Source of the DNA: JAAZPT01 sp964544955
GTDB taxonomy: Bacteria > Bacillota > Clostridia > Christensenellales > Aristaeellaceae
Length of the DNA stretch: 64,000 nucleotides
Direction of reading: 5' to 3'
NCBI GenBank assembly: GCA_964544955.1
Contig: CAZJEB010000001.1
Location: forward strand, 595,892 to 659,891
Below are positions 17,026 through 25,781 of the stretch, piece after piece (the first letter of the stretch is position 1; each line of letters begins with the position of its first letter). The notes below the pieces were generated by a model that saw only the letters and a program-made list of their open reading frames with translations, was not told the origin of the DNA and searched no databases. The translations under genes were made by a program, and so were the position numbers.

Positions 17026-17583
17026 TTACGCACGTTCCATGTATTCACCAACACGAGTATCAATACGGATTTTATCGCCAATATTAACAAATAGTGGCAC
17101 TTGTACTGTAAAGCCGGTTTCAACTGTTGCAGGTTTATAAGTTGTAGATGCAGTATCACCTTTAAAGCCAGGTTCTGTATCTGTTACCTCTAACACAACA
17201 AAGTTTGGAGGCTCAACAGAGAAGGGGCTACCTTTAAAGAAGCGCATTGTAACACTATCGCCTTCCTTAACAAAAGGAATAGCATCTTCTACTTGTTCCC
17301 TATTAAGTGGGATTTGTTCGTATGTTTCAGAATCCATAAAATAGTACAAATCTCCATCATTGTAGGAATATTGCATATCTTTGGTTTCAATTATTGCACG
17401 GGGTGTTTTATCGGTAGGGTTAAATGTTCTTTCAACAACGGCACCTGTCATAACGTTTTTAATTTTTGTACGAACAAATGCTGCGCCTTTGCCTGGTTTA
17501 ACGTGTTGGAAATCTACTATTGTCCAAACGCCGCCATCCCATTCAATAGTAATGCCTTTTCTGAATTCACCGGCTGTAATCAA
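17026..17583 (-). CDS. efp: Elongation factor P
   Basis: Relieves ribosome stalling at polyproline. The 185-residue protein has the three beta-barrel plan. The tip loop reads HVKPGKGAAF with lysine at position 32, where many bacteria carry a modification. No modification enzyme gene is seen nearby. The start is TTG, seven bases after AAGGAGG. The gene follows pepP, the same pair as yqhT-efp in Bacillus. Confidence 0.97.
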   Translation of the reverse strand: MITAGEFRKGITIEWDGGVWTIVDFQHVKPGKGAAFVRTKIKNVMTGAVVERTFNPTDKTPRAIIETKDMQYSYNDGDLYYFMDSETYEQIPLNREQVEDAIPFVKEGDSVTMRFFKGSPFSVEPPNFVVLEVTDTEPGFKGDTASTTYKPATVETGFTVQVPLFVNIGDKIRIDTRVGEYMERA

Positions 17584-17603
17584 GTTGTTTCCTCCTTCAA
17601 ATA

Positions 17604-18671
17604 CTATAGTATAATTAATTCTCTATCAAAATCTGTAAAGGGTATATTGCCTTCCTTAGTTACCAAGCAAGTATCCTCTATCCTTACTCCGCCTATACCT
17701 GGTAAATAAACACCAGGTTCAACAGTCATAAGTGAATTTTCCAAAGCTGGAACATTTGCCTTTGTGTTAAACCTTGGATCCTCGTGAATATCAATGCCTA
17801 AAGAGTGGCCTAAGCCATGGCCAAAGCGCCCTTCAAAGCCTTGAGAGTATATATAATCACGAGCAACGGCATCAACATCTTTACAAATAACGCCTGCTTT
17901 TAGAAAATCCCTTGCCATAAACTGTGCTGTTTTTACAACATTGTAAACATTTAGCATGGTATCACTAGGTGTACCAACTGCTAAAGTACGGGTCATATCA
18001 GCACAATAGCCATTATACTTAGCACCAAAGTCAAAGGTGATCATATCGCCCTTTTGAACTTTGTACTCGCTAGGCACTGCATGAGGTAACGAGCCATTTG
18101 CACCTGCTGCACAAATTGTACTGAAGGCCAAGCCATGGCTGCCCTTTGTTTTCATAATATATTCCAAACGAGCAGTTAAAGCTATTTCGCTTTCACCAAC
18201 TTTAATGTAAGGTAAAAGCTCCTTTAAAGAATCACTAGTTATTTTACAAGCTTTTTTTATATTGTCAACTTCTTGAGCATCTTTAACAACCCTTAGTAGT
18301 TGTGGTGCTTGGTTAAGCGATACAAGGCTTACACCTTGAACTACTTGCTGTAATGCATTGTATGCCTTTAAGTTAACAACATCATCTTCAAAATAAAGTT
18401 TTGTTATACCATTATTTTTAAGAACTTCTGCTAAAATATCATCATGGTTTTTTACATTATCAACCATTAGAATTTCAAAATCTGGAGATTCGTTTTCAGC
18501 TTGTTCTGTATATCTAAAATCTGTAATAATAACTTTAAAGTTATTACCGAAAGCTACAAGCCCCTCGCCTTTATAGCCTGAAATATAGAACATATTTGAA
18601 CCAGAATGTAAAACTACTGCTTCATTAGCCTTACAATTTAGATATTGCAAAAGCCCATTTGCCCTACTCAT
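17604..18671 (-). CDS. pepP: M24-family Xaa-Pro aminopeptidase
   Basis: A 355-residue metallopeptidase that removes N-terminal residues before proline. It has a creatinase-like N-terminal domain (1-125) and a pita-bread catalytic domain with metal ligands in DFGAKYNGYCADMTRT, GHGLGHSLGIDIHE, MTVEPGVY and GVRIEDT. The start is ATG at 18671, with GAGGTGG seven bases upstream; a TTG five codons earlier overlaps that RBS. It comes first in the pepP-efp unit, and the symbol is by family (YqhT-like). Confidence 0.92.
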   Translation of the reverse strand: MSRANGLLQYLNCKANEAVVLHSGSNMFYISGYKGEGLVAFGNNFKVIITDFRYTEQAENESPDFEILMVDNVKNHDDILAEVLKNNGITKLYFEDDVVNLKAYNALQQVVQGVSLVSLNQAPQLLRVVKDAQEVDNIKKACKITSDSLKELLPYIKVGESEIALTARLEYIMKTKGSHGLAFSTICAAGANGSLPHAVPSEYKVQKGDMITFDFGAKYNGYCADMTRTLAVGTPSDTMLNVYNVVKTAQFMARDFLKAGVICKDVDAVARDYIYSQGFEGRFGHGLGHSLGIDIHEDPRFNTKANVPALENSLMTVEPGVYLPGIGGVRIEDTCLVTKEGNIPFTDFDRELIIL

Positions 18672-18787
18672 AAGTATCCACCTCAATAAACTATATATTT
18701 AACTATTATATTTTACCATAGTTCCACATTATATGCTATATTAAATTGCAAAAATTACTTTAAATATGCTTAAATACGCAAATTATT

Positions 18788-18796
18788 TGCTATAAT
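18788..18796 (+). promoter_or_regulatory. Extended -10 promoter of the TraX-like gene
   Basis: TGCTATAAT, 40 bases before the start codon, with no good -35 box. The same extended -10 recurs before dxr, oppB and rfbA. Confidence 0.6.
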
Positions 18797-18836
18797 AGAT
18801 ATGGTTTTTGCTTAACTAAAATATGAGGTATATTAA

Positions 18837-19574
18837 ATGGAAAACAAAAAAATTGTAACTGAATGTAATACAGATAGTGGCTTAATAAAATTAGTTGCTG
18901 TATTTTTTATGATAATAGACCATATAGGTGCATCAATTTACCCACAAGTTTTTGAGTTAAGGCTTTTAGGTAGGATAGCCTTCCCTCTATTTGCATGGGG
19001 TATTGCCATTGGTGCTGATTATACTAAAAATATATTTATTTATGCCATTAGAGTTTTTGTTTTAGGCTTAATATCTCAACCTATATATAATATTGCCCTT
19101 GGACATACTTGGCAGGAGTTAAATATAATGTTCACCTTAACATTAAGCATTGTTGCTATTATGGGAATACAAAAAAAATGGTTTTATAGCCAATATTGGT
19201 TACCTGTTTTATGCTTACTTGCTACAAGCTTTATTAGCGTGGATTATGGATATAAAGGTGTTTTATTTGTAATATTGCTTTACATTGCTAAGGATAGTAA
19301 AAAAACTTTATTTGCAACATTTATTGCCTATGCGTTATTTTGGGGGCAAGGTAGTGTTGTTAGAGAAATATTTGGTATGCAGTTCCCATGGGTTAACACG
19401 CCCCTTAATTCAGTAATACAACCATTTTTTGGTATACAAAGTTTAATTTGGCTTGCATTACCGTTTATACTTATAAATACAAAAAGCGGTATACGCATAC
19501 CTAAATACTTAGGTTATGCATTATACCCGCTTCATTTAATATTATTAATGATATTACAAAAATTACTTGTTTAG
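18837..19574 (+). CDS. TraX-like membrane protein
   Basis: A 245-residue polytopic protein with about 8 helices. The opening KLVAVFFMIIDHIGA and the LRLLGRIAFPLFAWGIAIG motif are those of the TraX family. TraX acetylates pilin in F plasmids, but chromosomal homologues in Bacillota have no assigned substrate. GAGG precedes the ATG. The gene ends one base before the end of the convergent icd gene, with no terminator between. Confidence 0.82.
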   Translation: MENKKIVTECNTDSGLIKLVAVFFMIIDHIGASIYPQVFELRLLGRIAFPLFAWGIAIGADYTKNIFIYAIRVFVLGLISQPIYNIALGHTWQELNIMFTLTLSIVAIMGIQKKWFYSQYWLPVLCLLATSFISVDYGYKGVLFVILLYIAKDSKKTLFATFIAYALFWGQGSVVREIFGMQFPWVNTPLNSVIQPFFGIQSLIWLALPFILINTKSGIRIPKYLGYALYPLHLILLMILQKLLV

Positions 19575-19575
19575 T

Positions 19576-20781
19576 TTATTTTAGAATTGAATTTAAGTTT
19601 TCAGCTATTTTATCTATAAACTCATTGGCTGTAAGGGCTGTTGCATTACCATCAAACAAAGGTACAAGATCCTTTGTCATATAGCCTTGCTCTATTGTGG
19701 CTATTGATGCTTTTTCTAAATTATCTGCAAAGCTAATTAGTTGGGGGATATTATCTAGTTCCCCTCGTTTTTTTAGTGCCCCAGTCCATGCAAATATTGT
19801 AGCAACAGGGTTTGTACTTGTTTGCTCGCCTTTAAGGTGTTTATAATAATGCCTTGTAACTGTGCCATGGGCTGCTTCATATTCAAACACACCCTTAGGC
19901 GATACTAATATACTTGTCATCATAGCTAAAGAGCCAAAGGCTGTTGCAACCATATCGCTCATAACATCGCCATCATAGTTTTTAAGGGCCCAAATAAAAC
20001 CACCTTTGCTTCTAATAACACGAGCAACCGCATCATCAATTAAAGTATAAAAATACTCTATACCCGCATTTTCAAAGCTTGTTTTATAATGATTATTATA
20101 TATATCTTGAAAAATATCCTTAAAGTGATGATCATATTTTTTAGATATAGTATCCTTAGTGGAAAACCATAAATCTTGTTTTATAGAGAGGGCGTATTTA
20201 AAACAGGAGTGAGCAAAGGACGTTATGGATTCATCAGTATTATACATTCCTTGTACTATACCAGGGGAATTAAAGTTAAATATAATTTTTTCCTCTTGGC
20301 CATCATTATTTGTAATAACAAGTTTTGCTGTGCTAGCCTTATCAACATTTACTTCGGCAGCCTTATAAACATCACCATAGGCATGCCTTGCTATAACAAT
20401 AGGCTCTTGCCATGTAATTACATTGGGTTTTATACCTTTTACCATGATTGGGGCACGAAAAACAGTTCCATCCAAAATAGCCCTTATTGTGGCATTAGGG
20501 CTTTTCCACATCTTTTTTAAGTTATATTCTTTAAGCCTTTGATCATTAGGGGTAATTGTTGCACATTTAACAGCAACCCCATATTTTAATGTGGCGTTAG
20601 CACTATCTATGGTAATTTGATCATCAGTTTTATCACGCATTTCCAACCCTAAGTCATAGTACTCTGTTTTTAAGTTTACATAGGGCAAAATTAGTTTATC
20701 TTTAATTGTTTTCCATAAAATTCGGGTCATTTCGTCCCCATCCATTTCAACCAATGGGGTTATCATATTTATTTTTTCCAT
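19576..20781 (-). CDS. icd: NADP-dependent isocitrate dehydrogenase (homodimeric, eukaryote-like type)
   Basis: Oxidative decarboxylation of isocitrate to 2-oxoglutarate. The 401-residue protein shows VEMDGDEMTRILW, the substrate region WKSPNATIRAILDGTVFRAP, FIWALKNYDGDVMSD and AAHGTVTRHY near the coenzyme site. This matches the type of NADP-IDH found in eukaryotes and some bacteria, not E. coli Icd. The start is ATG at 20781, with GGAAGGTGG upstream; an earlier GTG lies within the RBS. Confidence 0.95.
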   Translation of the reverse strand: MEKINMITPLVEMDGDEMTRILWKTIKDKLILPYVNLKTEYYDLGLEMRDKTDDQITIDSANATLKYGVAVKCATITPNDQRLKEYNLKKMWKSPNATIRAILDGTVFRAPIMVKGIKPNVITWQEPIVIARHAYGDVYKAAEVNVDKASTAKLVITNNDGQEEKIIFNFNSPGIVQGMYNTDESITSFAHSCFKYALSIKQDLWFSTKDTISKKYDHHFKDIFQDIYNNHYKTSFENAGIEYFYTLIDDAVARVIRSKGGFIWALKNYDGDVMSDMVATAFGSLAMMTSILVSPKGVFEYEAAHGTVTRHYYKHLKGEQTSTNPVATIFAWTGALKKRGELDNIPQLISFADNLEKASIATIEQGYMTKDLVPLFDGNATALTANEFIDKIAENLNSILK

Positions 20782-20889
20782 TATATCGTCCACCTTCCAA
20801 CTGCTTAATGAATAAAATATTAATAAATAATTTAATAATTATCAATTGTATAAGCTAAAAAGAACATTCTTTATACTTGATTAAAGAAT

Positions 20890-20918
20890 TTGCATGTTGG
20901 GTTAATTATTGTTATAAT
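20890..20918 (+). promoter_or_regulatory. SigA-type promoter of folT-nth-obg-yhbY
   Basis: TTGCAT (20890-20895) and TATAAT (20913-20918) with a 17-base spacer, about 30 bases before the start. Confidence 0.7.
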
Positions 20919-20948
20919 TAAGGTTGAGAATTTTATGGGGGTACTGCA

Positions 20949-21533
20949 TTGAAAAAGCAAAGTTATTTTAACGCAAAAACCATTGTATATATTGCCCTTT
21001 TAGTGGCAATGACCATGACAATATCAAGGTTATTATCAATTAAAACACCTATAACAAAGCTTACTTTTGGCTTTATAACAGTAGGTGTATCTGGCTATTT
21101 ATTAGGGCCTATTGGCGGAATGATAGTTAATGCACTAAACGACTTTATTGGTGCCCACCTATTCCCAACAGGTGCATACTTCCCCGGTTTTACAATAAGT
21201 GCGGCTTTATCTGGCCTTACATATGGTTTAATAATATATAGGAAAAAGCCATGGCCAAGATTAGGGAAATTAGAAAACAAGCATATTTTTAATATAAATG
21301 TAGCCTTGTTAACAAGAGTTTTTATAAGTGTTACCATTATAGAAATTTTTTATCACTTATTATTAAACACTTATTGGTTAACAATTATTCAAGGAAAAGG
21401 AATGTTGGCATTATTAGCCCCAAGGGTAGTTAAGTATTTATTTACAATACCAATAAACACTTTAGTGTTAACCCTAGTAATAACTGCCTTATCAAAGCTA
21501 CCAAACAAATTATTAGATACGGAAATTAGATAA
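20949..21533 (+). CDS. folT: Folate-family ECF transporter S component
   Basis: The membrane substrate-binding subunit of an energy-coupling-factor importer for folates. The 194-residue protein has six helices and the FolT patterns GYLLGPIGGMIVNALNDFIG, written here at about 50-69, HLFPTGAYFPGFT and the AALSGLTYGLIIY helix. The start is TTG with GGGG upstream. No EcfA/EcfT genes are near, so it must use shared ECF modules elsewhere. It overlaps nth by one base. Confidence 0.85.
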   Translation: MKKQSYFNAKTIVYIALLVAMTMTISRLLSIKTPITKLTFGFITVGVSGYLLGPIGGMIVNALNDFIGAHLFPTGAYFPGFTISAALSGLTYGLIIYRKKPWPRLGKLENKHIFNINVALLTRVFISVTIIEIFYHLLLNTYWLTIIQGKGMLALLAPRVVKYLFTIPINTLVLTLVITALSKLPNKLLDTEIR

Positions 21534-22168
21534 TGAAACAAACAAAAAAGAATATTAAGCTTATTTTAGAGGGTTTAGAAGCTTTGTACCCCAACCCAAA
21601 ACCAGAGCTTAATTTTACAAACCCTTATGAAACACTAGTTGCAACAATATTATCAGCCCAATGCACAGATAAGCAAGTAAACAAAACCACACCAAAGGTT
21701 TTTGCCCTTTACCCTGATGCATATAAAATGGCAGAATGCACTTATGATGAATTATACCCCCTTGTTAAAAGCTGTGGCTTTGCCTCAAAAGCCAAAAATA
21801 TTATTGAAACATCAAAAATATTAGTGGAAAAATATAATGGTGAAGTTCCTCAAAGCATGGAAGAATTAACGCAACTACCTGGGGTTGGAAGAAAAACTGC
21901 TAATGTGGTTATGGCAAATGCTTTTAATATACCTGCAATAGCTGTTGACACCCATGTTTTTAGGGTAAGTAACAGGCTTAAAATTGCCGATGCAACAAAT
22001 GTTGAGGATACTGAAAAACAACTGATGAAAAACATACCAAAAGAGGACTGGCAAGATGCCCACCATTGGTTGATTTTACATGGTAGAAGGGTATGCACTG
22101 CAAGAAACCCAAAATGTACTGAATGTACATTAAACAAGCTGTGCCCCCATTATTTGGATAAGAATTAA
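21533..22168 (+). CDS. nth: Endonuclease III
   Basis: DNA glycosylase/AP lyase that removes oxidised pyrimidines. The 211-residue protein has the helix-hairpin-helix LPGVGRKTANVV with the catalytic lysine, VDTHVFRVSNRL with the catalytic aspartate, and the four-cysteine Fe-S loop CTARNPKCTECTLNKLC. Its ATG overlaps the folT stop by one base. Confidence 0.97.
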   Translation: MKQTKKNIKLILEGLEALYPNPKPELNFTNPYETLVATILSAQCTDKQVNKTTPKVFALYPDAYKMAECTYDELYPLVKSCGFASKAKNIIETSKILVEKYNGEVPQSMEELTQLPGVGRKTANVVMANAFNIPAIAVDTHVFRVSNRLKIADATNVEDTEKQLMKNIPKEDWQDAHHWLILHGRRVCTARNPKCTECTLNKLCPHYLDKN

Positions 22169-22180
22169 ACGGAGGAAAAT

Positions 22181-23449
22181 GTGTCAATATATGTAGATAG
22201 AGCCAAGCTTATAGCAAAGGCTGGAAATGGTGGTAACGGTTGTGTATCATTCCACAGGGAAAAATTCGTTCAAAATGGTGGCCCTGATGGCGGTGATGGC
22301 GGTAAAGGCGGAGATATTATTTTGTATGCAGACCAAAACATGCATACACTTTTAGACTTTAGGTTTAAAACAAAGTATATTGCAGAAAACGGTGAAAATG
22401 GATCAAGTAGAAACCGTACAGGTAAAGATGGTGAAAACCTAATAATAAAAGTTCCAGTAGGCACTTTATTAATACAAAAATCAACTGGCAAAATTATTGC
22501 CGATATGAACAAAGCAGGCTTGACCAGAACAATACTAAGGGGTGGACGCGGTGGCTTTGGCAACGCTAAATTTGCCACACCAACTCGACAAGCACCAAAC
22601 TTTGCAAAGCCTGGAATAAAGCAAGAGAAATATGAATTTACACTTGAGTTAAAAACCATTGCAGACGTTGGTTTAGTTGGCTTCCCTAACGTAGGTAAAA
22701 GCACCATACTTGCGGCTTTAACAGCAGCAAAGCCTAAGATTGCAAACTACCACTTTACAACATTAACACCTAATTTAGGTATAGTTCAAAAATATGATAC
22801 AACATTTGTATTAGCAGATATACCTGGTTTAGTAGAAGGCGCAAGCGAGGGTGTTGGTTTAGGCCATGACTTTTTAAGGCATGTTGAAAGAACTAGGCTT
22901 TTATTGCATGTAATAGATGCATCTGGTAGTGAAGGCAGGGACCCAATTGAGGATTTTAATATAATTAACAACGAATTAATATCCTATGGAGAGTTAAAAA
23001 ACAGCCCTCAAATTATAGTTTTGAACAAGGCTGATATTATACCTGATGATGTTAATGCAAATGAGTTAAAGCAATATTTTGAAGGTTTAGGCTACAAAGT
23101 TTTTATAGTTAGTGCTGCAACCCACAAAGGTTTAGATGAAATGCTAAACGAAGTGATAAAACAGCTAAAGGAACTGCCACCACCTAAGGAATTTGAAGTA
23201 GAAACTGAAGTACAAAAAATTGAACCCGAAAAACCCTTTACAATTGAAAAGGTTGAGGGTATATATTTTGTTAGTGGCGATAGCGTTGAAAACCTTGTTG
23301 ACAGTGTTAACTTTACAGATGAAGAAAGTTTGAACTGGTTCCACAAAAGTTTACGCAAATATGGTATTATTGATGAGCTTAGGGCAGCAGGTGCTAAAGA
23401 AGGCGACTCTGTTGTATTAGGCGATATGGAATTCGACTTTATTGATTAG
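22181..23449 (+). CDS. obgE: GTPase Obg
   Basis: Ribosome-assembly and stress GTPase. The glycine-rich Obg fold fills residues 1-158, the G domain has GFPNVGKST and ADIPGLVEGASEGVGLGHDF, and the C-terminal OCT domain runs from about 345 to 422. The start is GTG with GGAGG five bases upstream. It lies 12 bases after nth and 18 bases before yhbY, another ribosome-assembly gene. Confidence 0.97.
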   Translation: MSIYVDRAKLIAKAGNGGNGCVSFHREKFVQNGGPDGGDGGKGGDIILYADQNMHTLLDFRFKTKYIAENGENGSSRNRTGKDGENLIIKVPVGTLLIQKSTGKIIADMNKAGLTRTILRGGRGGFGNAKFATPTRQAPNFAKPGIKQEKYEFTLELKTIADVGLVGFPNVGKSTILAALTAAKPKIANYHFTTLTPNLGIVQKYDTTFVLADIPGLVEGASEGVGLGHDFLRHVERTRLLLHVIDASGSEGRDPIEDFNIINNELISYGELKNSPQIIVLNKADIIPDDVNANELKQYFEGLGYKVFIVSAATHKGLDEMLNEVIKQLKELPPPKEFEVETEVQKIEPEKPFTIEKVEGIYFVSGDSVENLVDSVNFTDEESLNWFHKSLRKYGIIDELRAAGAKEGDSVVLGDMEFDFID

Positions 23450-23467
23450 CAATATGAAAGGAATTAT

Positions 23468-23761
23468 ATGACAAGTAAGCAACGTGCAAAATTAAGGAAA
23501 ATTGGCCACACTATGGAGGCAATAATATACATAGGCGTGAATGGAATAACAGAGGCTGTTGTTAAGGAAACATACGATGCCTTAGAAAAAAGGGAATTAA
23601 TAAAATGTTCTGTACAAGAAAATGCATATTTAGACACAAAAGAAGCTTGTAATGAGCTATGTGAAAAAGTTCATGCAGAGCCCATACAAGTTATTGGAAG
23701 AAAATTTGTAATTTACAAAGAGAGTAGAAACCACAAAACAATAGATTTAAATGCATTATAA
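23468..23761 (+). CDS. yhbY: Ribosome assembly RNA-binding protein YhbY
   Basis: A 97-residue CRS1/YhbY-domain (KH-like) protein that binds the large ribosomal subunit precursor. It starts MTSKQRAKLRKIGHTMEAIIYIG, with GxxG as GVNG at about residues 23-26, and ends in the VIGRKFVIYKES strand. GAAAGGAATT precedes the ATG. A bidirectional terminator follows at once. Confidence 0.94.
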   Translation: MTSKQRAKLRKIGHTMEAIIYIGVNGITEAVVKETYDALEKRELIKCSVQENAYLDTKEACNELCEKVHAEPIQVIGRKFVIYKESRNHKTIDLNAL

Positions 23762-23785
23762 AAGCCCGTTTACACGGGCTTTTTT
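23762..23785. terminator. Bidirectional terminator between yhbY and tkt
   Basis: GCCCGT (23764-23769) pairs with ACGGGC (23774-23779), flanked by A residues and six T residues. It serves the two convergent genes. Confidence 0.9.
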
Positions 23786-23791
23786 GATGTA

Positions 23792-25762
23792 TTAGAATAA
23801 GCTTTTTACAGTTTCAACAACTTTATTTGCTGTAATTTCGTATTTTTCGTAAATTACTTCGGCGGGTGCTGAGGCGCCGTATTTATCTATAGCAATTATT
23901 TTACCATCAAGGCCTACATATTTATACCATGGCATTGATGCTGCGGCTTCTATAGAAACGCGTTTTCTTACATCATTTGGTAAAACTGATTGTTTATAGC
24001 TATCGGGTTGTTTATCAAATAGTTCCATAGAAGGCATGGAAACAACGCTTACATCTATACCCTGTTCTGCTAATTGGCCTTGAGCCTCCATAGCAAATTG
24101 AACTTCGCTACCAGTTGCAATAACTATGCAATCTGGTTTTTCTTTTTTAGCAGGGCTTAGAACATATGCACCTTTTAATGCGCCTTCACCAGTATTATCA
24201 TATGTAGGTAAGTTTTGGCGTGAAAGAATTAAGCATGTAGGGGCTTTATCTTTCAATGCTGAAACCCAAGCATAGGCTGTTTCATGACCATCACAAGGGC
24301 GAATAACCCTATTGCCAGGTATTGAACGTAAGCCTGTTAGCTGCTCTATAGGTTGGTGGGTTGCACCATCTTCCCCTACGCCAATGGAATCGTGAGTTAG
24401 TACATAGGTTACAGGTAAGCCCATCATAGAAGAAAGACGGATTGAATGTTTCATATAATCGCTAAATATTAGGAATGTACCACAGAATACACGCAAGCCA
24501 CCATGTAAAGCTATACCGTTGGATATAGCTGCCATAGCATGTTCACGAACGCCAAAGTGGATAATTCTGCCTGACCTATTATCTGAGCTATAGCTTCCGC
24601 CGCCTTCAATATCTGTTTTGTTACTTGGTGAAAGGTCGGCCGAGCCACCAACTAGGTTAGGAATATATTTAGCAAAACGGTTTATCATATCACCAGATGT
24701 AACCCTTGTAGCTTTGCTACCAGAAAACTTATAAAGATTTTCATCTTTAAATATTTCTTCTGATAATTCATTTTCATTCCAAAGTAGCCATTCTTTGTAA
24801 AGTTCTGGGTACTCGTTTTGGTATGCTTTAAGCATATTTTCCCATTCACCTTGTAGTTTAGCTTTTTCTTCAACAATAGCTTTTGTGTGGGCATATACTT
24901 CTGGGTAAACACCAAAGGCTTCAGTATCAACGCCTAATACTTCACGAGCTTCCTGAACTCCCTTTTCACCTAAAGGTGAGCCATGAACACCAGATTTATC
25001 CTGTTGAGATGTGCAACCATAGCCTATTATTGTTGGGCATATAATAAGGGTTGGTTTATCGCTTTCCTTAGCTTTTTCAAGCATAGGTATTATTTGTGTA
25101 TAATCATTTGCATCTTCAACTTTAATAACGTTCCATCCATAAGCTTTATAACGAGCTGCAACATCCTCTTTAAACGCAATATTTGTACGGCCTTCTATTG
25201 TAATATTATTATCATCATAAAGTAAAATTAATTTATTTAACTTTAATGTTCCTGCTAATGAGCTTGCCTCACTTGCAATACCTTCCATCATGCAGCCATC
25301 GCCACAAACAGCATATGTATAATGATCTACAATGGGATAGCCTTCACGGTTGAATTTAGCGGCTAGCATTGTTTCGGCAATAGCTAAACCAACAGCATTT
25401 GCTATACCTTGACCTAATGGACCTGTTGTGGTTTCAACACCATCAGTATGTTTAAGTTCTGGGTGCCCTGGTGTTATACTACCCCACTGCCTAAATTGTT
25501 TTAAATCATCCATGCTTACCTTATAACCAAATAAGTGTAACATTGTATAAAGCAATGCACTTGCATGACCATTTGATAGCACAAACCTATCGCGGTTTGC
25601 CCATTTACTATCCTTAGCGTTGTAATTCATAGCTTTTGCCCATAAAGCATAGGCAATTGGCGCCATCCCCATTGGCGCACCTGGGTGACCACTATTAGCT
25701 TTTTGAACAACTTCAGCAGATAGTACCCTAATGTTATTTACAGTTTTTTGACCAATATCCAT
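23792..25762 (-). CDS. tkt: Transketolase
   Basis: Thiamine diphosphate enzyme of the pentose phosphate pathway. The 656-residue protein shows the ThDP-binding GDGCMMEGIASEA with the NN pair further on (DDNNITIEG), the substrate motif ANSGHPGAPMGMAP, GVREHAMAAI and HDSIGVGEDGATHQP. The start is ATG at 25762, five bases after GGAGG. It follows the ornithine cyclodeaminase-like gene by 19 bases, so it belongs to the arginine-catabolism operon, an unusual partner. Confidence 0.96.
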   Translation of the reverse strand: MDIGQKTVNNIRVLSAEVVQKANSGHPGAPMGMAPIAYALWAKAMNYNAKDSKWANRDRFVLSNGHASALLYTMLHLFGYKVSMDDLKQFRQWGSITPGHPELKHTDGVETTTGPLGQGIANAVGLAIAETMLAAKFNREGYPIVDHYTYAVCGDGCMMEGIASEASSLAGTLKLNKLILLYDDNNITIEGRTNIAFKEDVAARYKAYGWNVIKVEDANDYTQIIPMLEKAKESDKPTLIICPTIIGYGCTSQQDKSGVHGSPLGEKGVQEAREVLGVDTEAFGVYPEVYAHTKAIVEEKAKLQGEWENMLKAYQNEYPELYKEWLLWNENELSEEIFKDENLYKFSGSKATRVTSGDMINRFAKYIPNLVGGSADLSPSNKTDIEGGGSYSSDNRSGRIIHFGVREHAMAAISNGIALHGGLRVFCGTFLIFSDYMKHSIRLSSMMGLPVTYVLTHDSIGVGEDGATHQPIEQLTGLRSIPGNRVIRPCDGHETAYAWVSALKDKAPTCLILSRQNLPTYDNTGEGALKGAYVLSPAKKEKPDCIVIATGSEVQFAMEAQGQLAEQGIDVSVVSMPSMELFDKQPDSYKQSVLPNDVRKRVSIEAAASMPWYKYVGLDGKIIAIDKYGASAPAEVIYEKYEITANKVVETVKSLF

Positions 25763-25781
25763 ATTATCCTCCAAAATATTA

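Noticed and set aside
22270..22707. 145-residue open frame opposite obgE
   Set aside because: It is the complement of the glycine-rich Obg fold, which reads as proline-rich on the other strand.
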